Assembly (NCBI GenBank): GCA_914767715.1
Contig: OU612069.1
Coordinates: 28,143,387 to 28,207,386, forward strand
Source: Membranipora membranacea
Taxonomy: Eukaryota > Bryozoa > Gymnolaemata > Cheilostomatida > Membraniporidae
Direction: 5' to 3'
DNA: 64,000 nt
The notes beneath the pieces were generated by a model. It saw nothing but the letters and a program-made list of their open reading frames with translations, ran no database searches and was not told the origin of the DNA. This document shows positions 43,601 to 56,200 of this stretch, piece after piece; the first letter of the stretch is position 1; every line of letters starts with the position of its first letter. Both the position numbers and the translations under genes were made by a program.

Positions 43601-43859
43601 TAAATAAGAGCTCAGAAAACTGTCTATTCTTTAACCTGCCGTCGGAGATTGAGGCATTAGATATTCTTCGGTTGTTCTCTTCGTCAATTCTGTTGTTGAA
43701 CATTATTGTTGATGCGAGATACTTAAACTTTTGAACACTGAAAAGCTCTTAATTGTGTATTCAAACAGGTTGACGACTATCATATGAGCCAGGAAGCGGC
43801 TGGTAGAGAATCTATGGTTGCTTAATGTTGATTTACCGCCCGACTGCTGGCTGGATAGG

Positions 43860-44180
43860 GCAAACATGTTGGTTATTTCCTAGGTATCCTCAAAGTTGTG
43901 TACAACAAAGGCATTGTCATCCACAAACATGAGTTTCCCAACAAGGGCTTGTCGAATTCTTGTTGCAGATTTATATTGGCTGACATTGAAAAGATCTGTT
44001 CCAGGCCTGCTCTGTACCCACACACCCCTTCACTTAGTAATTCTGCAGGTTCTTTGATCTCTTCAATCTCAGGGCATTTCTCCATCCCATTTTGTACAGA
44101 AGACGGCCTCAGACCTGCAAAAGCTTTGTGGTTGACCACAGGGGCCTCATTCAAGAGCCTGCTGAAGTGCTCTATCTGAT
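43860..44180 (-). pseudogene. LINE reverse-transcriptase fragment
   Basis: On the minus strand, one frame reads RIRQALVGKLMFVDDNAFVVHNFEDT in pieces around 43960-43883. The FVDD box and its surroundings match RT motif V of CR1/RTE/Jockey-like LINEs. The frame ends at TAG 43880-43882, and upstream sequence shifts frame, so it is a decayed remnant. Confidence 0.55.
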
Positions 44181-47100
44181 GTAATAATTTAGATGAAGAT
44201 TGGCCATAAAAATATAAAATTTATAATTTTTATGGATACTGTATGAATGGGCATATTTTCAGTTCAGAGGAATTTTAAAATGTTTTCAGGATATATACAG
44301 CAAGAGCCGATAAAAAGCAAGTATGAAATAGGGGATGTGGACGAATTACTTGACCGACATTGGTTTTCTGTGATGAAAGGCTGGAGGAAAGTCTGTTTTA
44401 ATGAAATAGGAAAGAAATCAAACAAATAAAACAGCCTGGCCATGGCAGTGTACAAGACTCACCACAATAAAAAAAGACGAGGTGAGAAATGGATTTATTG
44501 GAATTATTGGAACTCACAACACTGTGAGGCAATTGAAAATTGATAATCGCTAATGACTTAAATCAGCCTCAATTTGGAGCCTAGCTCAACCCGCTCACTT
44601 ATGAACTTGTGGGTGGGGGCGAGCTCTTGTCTCGGTCGGTGCGCAAGGACTAGTATGTAATCATGATACCATTTGACGGGCTCTCTATCAGAATCCTAGT
44701 AAGGATTTGGTCAATTGAGTAATAGTTGGCGGTTCTACAGTTTGACTTGATTATCTGGCATCCGTAACTCACATAAACAATTATAAATACTATTAGTATT
44801 TATATGTTTATGGTAACTCCTAACAACTCATCATTATCCAGCTTCATTATCGGATGTGAAAAAAACAGCAACATCTCACCAGTGTACCTCATATAAACAT
44901 AAAATATATTTTTGGGCAAATAAAAGATGGTTTGGGGCCAAGGGATACCTGTGTTGTACAATATAATTAATACATTTTACAGGGTGCTATGTCAAAGCTA
45001 TGTAAGGCTTTATAAGCCATTAATCATGCCTTGATTCCTGGGGGCATGGCAGATGTTGTGATGGAACAGGTAGCACTGGAGACAGTGAGGATGATGGGTA
45101 TTATGATGAGGGAAAAGCATATCCTGATGAAGCAGAGGTAATGCTCCCCAGAATTATTTTATCTATCCAAAGTTAGTGTTTACCACCTTTGTTTACACAG
45201 ATGTAATAGTGTGTTGTCTATAATTGAGTTGGTAAATCCCCCCCCCCCTCCTTTTTGGGTCAATATTTGTGACCCCTACATGTTGTCAATATTATCCCGT
45301 TTGTAAGTGTAATCACCCTATCATTTCTGGTCACATTTAAATACTTTGTTTGAGGCTGCTCTTTTGTATCACATCTTATTCTCCATATTTTATTCTATCA
45401 TGCAAGTAATTTTCAGCGTTATAATCCAAATATTGAGGAAGTTATGGCCTCTAAAACTTCCAAGGTGACGGCAATTTATCGGCAGTAAGAATCAGCCGGC
45501 AATCCCTAGGGTACGTCACTAATAAATATGTTGATCAAAATGTTCAAATCTGTAACGGTCTCGAACCCAGGTCAAAGTTTAAAAAGCAGTCATTTCACTG
45601 ATAAAACATTGTTGCTGCAACTGGGCTGCTTGATCTGCAGCATGTTCTACACAATGTTCAATGGGATTGACCATCTATGGAGTACTTGGTTTCTCATGTA
45701 GTCCAGAAGACACCAAAACTTAATTTTTAACCCAAAATAATAAGAGGAGGTTATTCTCAATAATAATAATAATTCTTAATGGGTACTCATTTTCTGTGTG
45801 AAGTGTGACTATCCAATAGTCTGGGCATCTGGGGTTTAGGAGAGGACTAACTGGTAATTTAACAGATATGAATTTAAATAGGTATGATTGAGTGCTATTA
45901 TTGATCATTCTGTAGGTTTTTCATGGTGCGATGCTGTTTCTTGTAATTTAGATTCAAAAGCCAGTAATGTATTCTAATTTAGGTAATACCACTGATTACA
46001 TTTTTTTCCTCACTCAGCAGTAGAGGATGCAATCTATGCATATACATATCAAATAGACCTTCACGCTTAATTAGCTGATTTTTCTGGTCAAGATATTTGC
46101 AAAATTAGTTTGAGCGCATAAAATTTGAGACCGAGTGGACTTTCAGAGATAAACCTGCGCTTATTTTTCAAAGGCCGTCACACAAGGAGGGAAACAATTT
46201 TTATAGTATTAACAGAGGGAGACTGAATGTGATTAAAATACCTCAAAGTCGAAACCACATGCGAGTCGAGCCACATGCGAGTCGAGGATCCCATTCAAAT
46301 TCATGATATGTGCCATCCAGGTCTATCATACAGAATGGAATCCTTCTTCGCATCTTTTTTTTATTGGCGATAGTACAAAATTCCTAGGGAGACAAAGTAA
46401 CAGAATGTACTCCCATTCGACTCATTCTGGTTCCCCTCTACAGTTCGCGCAGCAGCCAATGTCATCAAATACATTATATCCACTGATTTGATAGAAGTTG
46501 AGCCACCAATTCTTCCCGGACCTTGTTCAACGCCATTGTCAGAGGCAATCAGTCGAATATAATTAAATTTGTATTGAGCAAGTCGGAAGGTTTTGGTTGG
46601 ATGCATGCTGTAGTGGTTTTTTGACCAAGCGGTCGATGTAGGTATATAGGTACACATTAGTTTATATTATGTATAATATCAGGGCACAAATGGTGAGGTT
46701 TTTTTAATCAGATCAGTACACTACAGGCTATACTTCGGCAAAAAAATTGGATTACATAGGCAATTATAAGAATTATCTCCTCCTTTTTTGTTGGCAAACT
46801 GATAGGTGTAGAACTATGACATAGTATTTAAGCAACCTATCTACACATATAAATGCTGTCAAACTGTTGTCCTCCTTCTGTTTAGGTAAACTGAATGATA
46901 ACTTTTGGTGTCTTCTTGACTATAACCCTGAATAACTTTTCTACTGGAAGACTGGGAGCTGAAGAAACCAGAGATTTGAAATCAGTACACAATTCTGGGC
47001 TAGATAAATGTAACTCAGTGTTGCCCACCTTTTTTGAGCTCTCATAGCTAGGTGACTGATGGGTAGTAATAGTAAGCCGATTTAATTTACCATTTTGGTT

Positions 47101-47626
47101 TGGGCCACGACGACCGATGCAATGAAATGGTCATAATCCCCAGACACAGCCTAGATTATATATTTGAGATCATTTAGGTTGATATAGCCATATGCAGATA
47201 TTAATGAAATTTTTTTGTGTATTTGCAGCAGAATGGTGTAGTGGATGACCTTCATGACAAACAACTCATGACACCAGGGTTATGTGACTGACTGGTGGCA
47301 AAAGTGAAAGCATTCAAACTATTTGATGCAAGAAAGTTAATGCAGCAGAGGAATGACGATATAACTAGGGTATTTATGAAACAGTTGGCTAGGTTGGGGT
47401 TTGCGAGTGGTTTGCAGGATGGCAGTCAAGATCGTTGGCATTCAAGCCTAACATAACTGAACAGTGTCAGCTTGTCATCTCTGCCAAAAAAGACGGCAAG
47501 AAGTTACATGTAATTGTATTGCTTAGCTATTGTAAATACTCACTGAATTGAACTATTCATATACAGAGTTCAATGTTACTACTATAATAGTTAAAGTTGG
47601 GTGACTTATACCTACATAATATCATG
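44181..47626. other. No gene recognised; small hairpin at 44204-44235
   Basis: Only short frames without motifs. An inverted repeat with 10-base arms lies at 44204-44213 / 44226-44235. An A+T palindromic stretch lies at about 44772-44812. A C-run is at 45238-45248. Confidence 0.4.
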
Positions 47627-48260
47627 TTAAGGTTATGATACCGACGTTGTTCGATTTTGACATTTCATATATTGTTGGAAAGCTAATCAAACACTGATTC
47701 TGAAAATATCGGTTTCAGCATGGCATCATGTCATGGCGTTGTGCTATTATGAGTCGTCTTTGAGGAGGATTTTTTAGGACACTATGGTGCAGATACTATG
47801 GTTCCAATCAGACTCAACTGCATAATGTTTACAAGAAGCCTCTGAAGGACTCATGAGGAGAAATTTCTGGATCCTGTGGCACTGAGCACCAGAGGAAAAA
47901 CCATCTTTTATGCATCAAATATTAGCTTATTCAGGTCGCTTTGGTTTAATGGATGAGGCTCCAATGTGATGCAAGCCACATGACAAAAATACATGTTATT
48001 TACTGTGGGAAGACCCTATGCTACATGTCATGACTAATAAATAACAAGGGTGCTTCTTAGGTGTCTTGTAAAAATTATTCAGTTGAAAGTCCGATATGAA
48101 CCACTGTGTCTGCACCACATCGTTCTAAAAATTCCTCCTCAAAGACCCTTATCCTGCCTTATATCATGCTGAAATCAAATTATTTGCAATCAGTGTTTGA
48201 TTAGCTTTCCAATGATATATAAAATGTCAAAATCGGTCAACGTTGGTATCATAACCTTAA
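47627..48260. mobile_element. TTAA-flanked MITE with long inverted repeats
   Basis: TTAA at 47627-47630 and 48257-48260 flanks GGTTATGATACC...GGTATCATAACC. The inverted match continues inward (for example GGAAAGCTAATCAAACACTGAT and GTCTTTGAGGAGGA) for about 200 bp per side. No coding frame. The TTAA flanks suggest a piggyBac- or Kolobok-type mobiliser, by inference only. Confidence 0.72.
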
Positions 48261-48643
48261 ACCTATATTTATACTCTTTTCTCATGCTCATACTCTTATT
48301 TTATGCTATGTGTTTGTCATCATAGCCTAGATTATTGATAAATTTTGTGTTTGAAAATTAATAATAATATTAAATATAGCTGTCAGCAAGTTCTAGGCAT
48401 TCTTCTTTCTGGTAACACTCTATCTACACTGAGCTTTTACAATGGAAACACAATCATACATTCTTGCAAGAAAATTTAGAAAACTCTGCACTGCAAGAAT
48501 TCCAGAAACTTGACCCAAAATTGACCTGTCACCATTGCCAAGTTATGATTGAGAGTTTGAGGATTAATAGACAAGGAATAGGTTGAGAGACTAATCGATG
48601 CCAGATTTGGAATCTCCATGCTCCAGTTTATGTATCTACGTAG

Positions 48644-49060
48644 CTTTCTCTAACGATTCTACGGATTTTCTACAAAATCTATATAACTTTGCATTGCAAT
48701 TCTACATTTCAACGTTTCTACTATCCTGACCCAAGTCGGGGCTGTCAACGATTTCATTCTACGTTCTACGATTGAGAGTTTATTGCTTTCTCTAACATTT
48801 CTACGTTTGTTCTACAAAGTTGATTTAACTTTGCATTGATATTCTACGTTTCAGCGTTTCTACGATCCTGACCCAAGTCGGGGCTGTCAACGTTTTCATT
48901 CTACGTTCTACCATTGAGAGTTTATTGCTTTCTCTAACGATTCTACGGTTTTTCTACAAAATCTATATAACTTTGCATTGATAGTCTACGTTTCAACGTT
49001 TCTACGATCCTGACCCAAGTCGGGACTGTCAACGTTTCATTACATGTTCTTCAATTCAGA
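48644..49060. repeat. Tandem repeat, ~142-bp unit, three copies
   Basis: CTTTCTCTAAC recurs at 48644, 48786 and 48928, with TCTACG-rich sequence and CCTGACCCAAGTCGGG in each unit. The third copy fades after about 49040. Confidence 0.85.
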
Positions 49061-50115
49061 GTTTTCTGCTCAATGTAATAATGCTCTGCTAACATTTCTA
49101 TGATACAATATGCTACAAATTTCTACAAAAATCATATATGTTATAATGAACGGAGAAATTAGATAGGAAATTAACATGGGGAGTTTCTCAAAATCTCCGA
49201 TGCTGCACCTGCCTCTGTTTACCCCACCCCTCAAACATGTGATAATTGACAGCTCTCTACTATGTAAAATTAGTCAGCATGATCTACGCCTCATGTCGCA
49301 CCCTAATGCACACTCAGAATTCTATACAAATTTTAAAAAACTGCTCAGTGACTGGATCAGACTGGATTTACAAAACATTTTAAATCAATACCAAAGAATA
49401 TAATAGCGTGCTATTGTGCAGGCTATCGTTAGTGTTTGATGTAATAAGAGCAATATAAGTCGCTTTCAATAGCAATCAATTATCAGGTCATGTTCTAGCA
49501 CTAAGCCTATTGACAGTAGGCTTACTTTGATGTAGGTCAGTGGTTTGAGGCAGTGTGAGATTATAACAAGGGCTGGAGCTGTAGAGGTTCAGAGCTGAGG
49601 TTTGACTCTTAAATGCTTGGGTGGATATATCAGAGGACTCTGAGCCTTCAAATTTCATGGATCTCACGTAGGTTGATTATTATGTAATGATAGGTTTGAG
49701 GGATTGTGAACCCCAACTAGTGACACTGTTGTATTGCGTTAGTATTGTTTAAACAACTACACAATACCATTCACAGTGCATTACTGTGATTACTTGCAGA
49801 CCACCTACCGTAATTAATTCTAAGCTTAGGTGAAGCCAACTTACCAATAAATTGGAATATTCAAACATCTTCAGCTTGTTAAGGGATAATCTTAGTCAAA
49901 GTTCAAAATAGAGCATACAGAGAAGGAAAAGCCTAACACTGTCCATGGTTTTGTCTTGTTATTTCCACTTTCTGTCTAAATCTCTTCTTTTACCTTGTCA
50001 AGAACACATCTCAGTTATATGTTAGTTGTATGTTATATCTGATATTTTAGACTCTGGAAGGACAGATAGATAGCAGATAGATCAGGTCTGATAAAGCCCA
50101 AGTTTTCATGTAACC
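49061..50115. other. No gene recognised; region upstream of the LRR gene
   Basis: The ORF at 49176-49403 has no recognised motif. The promoter of the downstream LRR gene should lie near the right end, but no core element stands out. Confidence 0.4.
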
Positions 50116-50221
50116 ATGGATACACCACAACACTTTCCAATAAAGAAACGTAGAATCGAGTCCGCAGAGAAAAAGCAGAGTCAGAACTCAGGTACAAGTC
50201 AACCAGCAGATAGCCAGCAAG
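50116..50221 (+). CDS. LRR gene exon 1 (start codon, basic N-terminus)
   Basis: AACCATGG gives a good start context. 35 codons plus one base, rich in Lys, Arg, Gln and Ser, ending at CAAG|GTGAGA. Its phase 1 fits exon 51206 by completing a GAT codon. Confidence 0.6.
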
Positions 50222-53200
50222 GTGAGATTGAGTTATAGAGAGTTATGGATTCGCTTTGACGGCTTTCTAGGCTGACATTGGGTATACACGGTTCCAACCA
50301 AGAGAAGAGATCATAACATAAGAAATATATCAGATTTGGTCAGAGACTCAAAATGAGATGATCTCACATCAAGTCGCTAAACTTATCACAAGAAACTCAC
50401 AAAAACAGCTGGCCTGACCTCGCTTGTTATCGTGATGTTTTTACTTCTGAATTGGTCATTGGCAGTAAATTATTAGGGTCAAAAGGCAACTACCCATAGG
50501 TCACTAACTATAAGTCCACAGTAAATAAGGCCATTGCCTAAAAGGTACTGGTTGAAGCGCTAGATTCAAAGATTAAATGAATATATTACGATTTACGATA
50601 TTACGATTAAGACTCCATATTTGTTTTCCCATGACAATTTTTTACCAGTACAAAGGGTTTTCATGCATGCAATATTAAAATTTGTGGTGCAAGCATGCCT
50701 TAACTAACTTGACCCTATCTTACTCCCGGGTGGTGAGAAGGCGAGGTGGAACAATGGAGTAATCGGTTCGGGTCCCACAAGGCTCCCTCAGACCTGTTAC
50801 TCTCCTGATTTTCGTAATTATATTGTTGTCCTTGTTCATTCTTGGTATGTAAAAGTTTGGTTTGAGTGTAGCGCATGTGCTAGTAGGGTGATTATAGTTA
50901 ATGTCTAAGTATTTTTTTACCTCACCTTAAATTTGCATATTCGACAAGCCTGTGAAATTCTAGTCCTCTCAAGTATAAATTTTTTTCTGTTTCTCTGCAT
51001 GCTGGAAATTGTGAAATATCTATACAACAGTCAGAATTTAAATTTTATAGTTTTACTAGGAAGTGGCTTTATAGGTAGTGTCCCTTTGTGTAGTGGGTGG
51101 TTAGGTAAAGGTTGTCTTTGGGGAAGAGGACTTAGGGGTATTCAATGAACCACCCTGATGTCTCCAATCTCCATTGCTAAAGGTGGTGTATGGTTATATT
51201 AACAGATAAGTATGATATCTGGTACAGAGATGACAGTGAGCCAGATATCGATGATATACCTGAAGATGTGAACTACAGGAACCTAACACTACATGAGTTT
51301 ATATCAGCTACAGAAGGTCACACTGTGACACACATGGTTATAAGTGGAGATATACCACCTCTAAATCAGATAGCACCTCATCTCAAAGTGTTGAGACTGG
51401 AGAACTTGACAACTGCAGATCAATCAACAAGGTAAGCTGTGTAAACTCTGATGATAATAACTAAGTTCTCCCTTGCTAATCTTGCTTTTTTTTTAATCGC
51501 AGGATGTTACATATCAAACTAGCTGGAAACAAAATATAAGTATTACCTTAATATCAGGGTCAAGCTAATGTAGAGAGCTGATGCAGATCCAGCAGTCCTG
51601 GACGCAGTCTATCCTCCTCTAGGAGTAGGAGGTGGTCAGTTGGTTAGAGCGCCGGTCCTTCAGCATGAAAGTGATTATAAGGACGGGGATTCATATCCCA
51701 CTGCATTCTATTGACTACTGGGGTTTGGTTGGCCCCCTGGTGTGCTCCGACATGTCTGCAACCATAGAACAACCTAGTGCAGACATTGCAGCCTAGCCCA
51801 TAACGCAATTAATATTAAGCTGCCTTTGCTCCGGAATGTGGCGTGTGATGTTATTAATTCTTAGTAGCTGTACATTACTACCTACTGTGAGGATATACAG
51901 CAAACAATGGAAAAAATTTATTTTCTAGTTCTTTCATTATGTGTGATGGAAAATTTTTGACAATCTACCTACACCATTGTTGAAGTTTTAGATAATTGGT
52001 TGACAACACCTGCAGTGTACTATTGGCTGCCATTGTATAAACCAGCTTGTAGTAACTTCTTAACTCTGATAATTTACCTGAAGACATAGATCGGTAGGTT
52101 ACCATGTAGAATGTGACACAAAGTATCTTTTACTGAAGTGCTATCCAAACTCGCAAACTGGTAAAGTAAGTTGGGTTAGCGTTCTGGTAACATCAGTTTG
52201 ATGTTCATCAAGATTTTATGTTTTATAGGTTTATATGTTTATGGTATTATCTTTCCATTCTTTACCGTTTACAATATAAATCTCGGAACTAGTTTGTGAT
52301 TGATCACCGAAAAGTATCAACCGCTCCTGTTTGTTAATAAATGCTCATCTTTCTTTTCAAGGAAGGTGCTGACTAGCTAGGTCGTTTATCCGAGCTAAAT
52401 CAAGGACCCTCTCTCATTCATCTGTCCTAGAGTCTGTCCTCCAATGCTATCTTTCATACCTTGTTCTATCCATGCCGACACATCCATTTAATTCTTCTTC
52501 AACAACAGCCTCCTCCACACTCCTGGTAGCCTGTCAATCGCATTATCCAATTGGTTACAAAACTGCTCTTTCTCCCACTCTTCACATCCTTGCTGGGGCG
52601 CGAAAGCGCTTACAATGTTCCTCCCTGGTGTTACTAATTTCATTCTCATAATTCTCTCTGATATTCTCTGTACATCTATCACCTTATCCTGCCAGTACCA
52701 TCTGAGACAAATGTCAACTCCATTCCTTGTTCATTTCCCTCCGCAGTAATACAGCTTGCATCCCTCAACATTATTTTGAGCCTTTCCCTTCAATTATAGT
52801 CCTGTCCATCTTGTTTCCCCAGGCAAAGAATATCAACTCTCCGGGCAAGGATCAATGCCGCTACCTCTCTGCTCTTACTAGCTATTGTCCCTACTTTTGA
52901 CAGAGCTATCCGCACCTGTCAGCTTTGCCCGTCTCTCTCAGTTGTCACAGCGTCGGGGCAAACTTTGTTCCTGTTGTGGGGGTATTTTCACGGCCGGATG
53001 CCCTTCCTGTCGTCAACCCTCTGTGTTTATCCGGGTTTGGGACCGGCTGCCGTTGTGCTGGTTTGCAAACCAAGATTTCACATAACCGTAATACCTCTCA
53101 TGCTGCTGCATAACATTCTTGTAAGCGGAAGTCAGTTGATACGTCATTTGGGGTCTTGCTGCCTTTCGTTCCTGCTATGCAGCCAAAACCCGGATTATTT

Positions 53201-56200
53201 CCGTAGCAGAAATCCTAACCCTAACACTGATTTTGAGTCGCCAGCATTGTCCTAGTTATAGATTTTTCACTGGCCCGGTGGAAAACCGAACCCGTTACTC
53301 CTTGCTAAAAATAAACTAAACTTAGCTGATACAGCTATTATCCTCCGTATAACTTTTCCGCACATTGGACTATTTTAAACCATGATTTATCATTTAAAAG
53401 GTTAAACCATTTTAACAGCGCATCAACCAATAAAAGCAGACCACTGTTGTCGTGGTCGATAACATGACTTAATTCAGTGATAGAGTTGTCTACACAATAT
53501 TACAGGGGCACACAACTTTGAGCCATAAGGTATTATTATAGCATAGGTGAACCATGATAATCATGTTTCACTCTACTGCATAGCATTCCTGTACTCCCAA
53601 GTCTGTTGCTTTGTCATCTGTGGTCTGGCTGCCCTTCGTTCCGGCTATGTAGCCAAAAGACTGGTGATTTCCATAGCGCGACTTCTAACCCTTTACCTTC
53701 ACATAACTTTCCTTGTTACAGTATGAGATATCTGACTGGTCTGGAGGAACTGATTGTACGATCGAATACAAGTCTGAGTACATTACCTGATTGGATCGGA
53801 GAACTAAAGAGCCTAAAGAAGCTTGATGTGACAAACTGCAAGCTCACAGAACTACCTGACAGGTGAATAAGCATCACTTATTACCACTGTTACCTCACCT
53901 CTCAATATAATACAATATTATACTGACTGATGTGGATGGTGATTAACTCGACAATTTATAAGTTAACCGTCATGGAGGGAACTCAGAAATAGTGATTTAC
54001 TTAGCAAAGTCTCAATAATCTCCTTGATAGGTTCACTGATTTTGAGTCACCAGCATTGTCATAGTTATAGATGATCCACTGGCCCGGTGGAAAAGCTGAT
54101 AGTTTCTCCAAAATTGTGTCAAGACCTCCGTAACTTGTAAATCATCAAAGTATCATCCAGTAAATATTCTAACTTTGTAACTTAAACCAAACCTGTTACT
54201 CCTTGCTAAAAATAAACTAAACTTAGCTGATACAGATCTTATCATCCGTCTCACTTTTCCGCACATTGGGAAGATATAATACTTACATAGGACTATTTTG
54301 CACCATGATTTATCATTTAAAGGGTTGAACCATTTTAACAACATATTAACCAATAAATGCAAACCACTTGTGTAGTGGTCGATAACCTGACTTGATTCAG
54401 TGATAGAATGACTGCACAATATTACAGGGGCACACAACTTTGAGCCATAAGGTATTATTATAGCATAGGTGAACCATGATAATCATGTTTCACTCTACTG
54501 CATAGCATTCCTAAACTCCCAAGTCTGTTGACTTGTCATCTGTGGTCTGGCTGCCTCTCGGTCCGGCTATTTAGCCAAAAGACTGGTGATTTCCATAGCA
54601 CGACTTCTAACCCTTTACCTTCACATAACTTTCCTTGTTACAGTATGAGATATCTGACTGGTCTTGAGGAACTGAATGTAGGATTGAATCACAGTCTGAG
54701 AACATTACCTGATTGGATCGGAGAACTAAAGAGCCTGAAGAAGCTTGATGTGACCAACTGCAAGCTCACTGAACTACCTGACAGGTGAATAACCGTCACA
54801 TATTACCACTGTTACCTCAACTCTCAGTATAATACAATATTATACTGACTGATGTGGATGGTGATTAACTTGACAATCTATAAGTTAACCGTCATGGAGG
54901 GAACTCAGAAATAGTGATTTACTTAGCAAAGTCTCAATAATCTCCTTGATAGGTTCACTGATTTTGAGTCGGCAGCATTGTCATAGTTATAGATGTTCCA
55001 CTGGCCTGGTGGAAGAGCTGAAAGTATCTCCAAAATTGTGTCAAGACCTCCGTAACTTGTAAATCATCAAAGTATAATACAGTAAATATTCTAACTTTTT
55101 AACTTAAAACCGAACCCGTAACTCCTTGCTAAAAATAAACTAAACTTAGCTGATACAGATATTATCCTCCGTATAACTTTTCCGCACATTGGGAAGATAT
55201 AATACTTACATAGGACTATTTTAAACCATGATTTATCATTTAAAAGGTTAAACCATTTTAACAGCGCATCAACCAATAAAAGCAGACCACTGTTGTCGTG
55301 GTCGATAACATGACTTGATTCAGTGATAGAGTTGTCTACACAATATTACAGGGGCACACAACTTTGAGCCATAAGGTATTATTATAGCATAGGTGAACCA
55401 TGATAATCATGTTTCACTCTACTGCATAGCATTCCTGTACTCCCAAGTCTGTTGCTTTGTCATCTGTGGTCTGGCTGCCCTTCGTTCCGGCTATGTAGCC
55501 AAAAGACTGGTGATTTCCATAGCGCGACTTCTAACCCTTTACCTTCACATAACTTTCCTTGTTACAGTATGAGATATCTGACTGGTCTGGAGGAACTGAT
55601 TGTACGATCGAATACAAGTCTGAGTACATTACCTGATTGGATCGGAGAACTGAAGAGCCTGAAGAAGCTTGATGTGTCTCACTGCTGTCTCACAGAACTA
55701 CCTGACAGGTGAATAAGCATCACTTATTACCACTGTTACCTCAACTCTCAATATAATACAATATTATACTAACTGATGTGGATGGTGATTATATCGACAA
55801 TTTATAAGTTAACCGTCGTGGAGGGAACTCAGAAATAGTGATTTACTTAGCAAAGTCTCAATAATCTCCTTGATAGGTTCACTGATTTTGAGTCGGCAGC
55901 ATTGTCATAGTTATAGATGATCCACTGGCCCGGTGGAAAAGCTGAAAGTATCTCCAAAATTGTGTCAAGACCTCTGTAACTTGTAAACCATCAAAGTATC
56001 ATCCAGTAAATATTCTAACTTTGTAACTTAAACCAAACCTGTTACTCCTTGCTAAAAATAAACTAAACTTAGCTGATACAGATCTTATCATCCGTCTAAC
56101 TTTTCCGCACATTGGGAAGATATAATACTTACATAGGACTATTTTGCACCATGATTCATCATTTAAAGGGTTGAACCATTTTAACAGCATATCAACCAAT

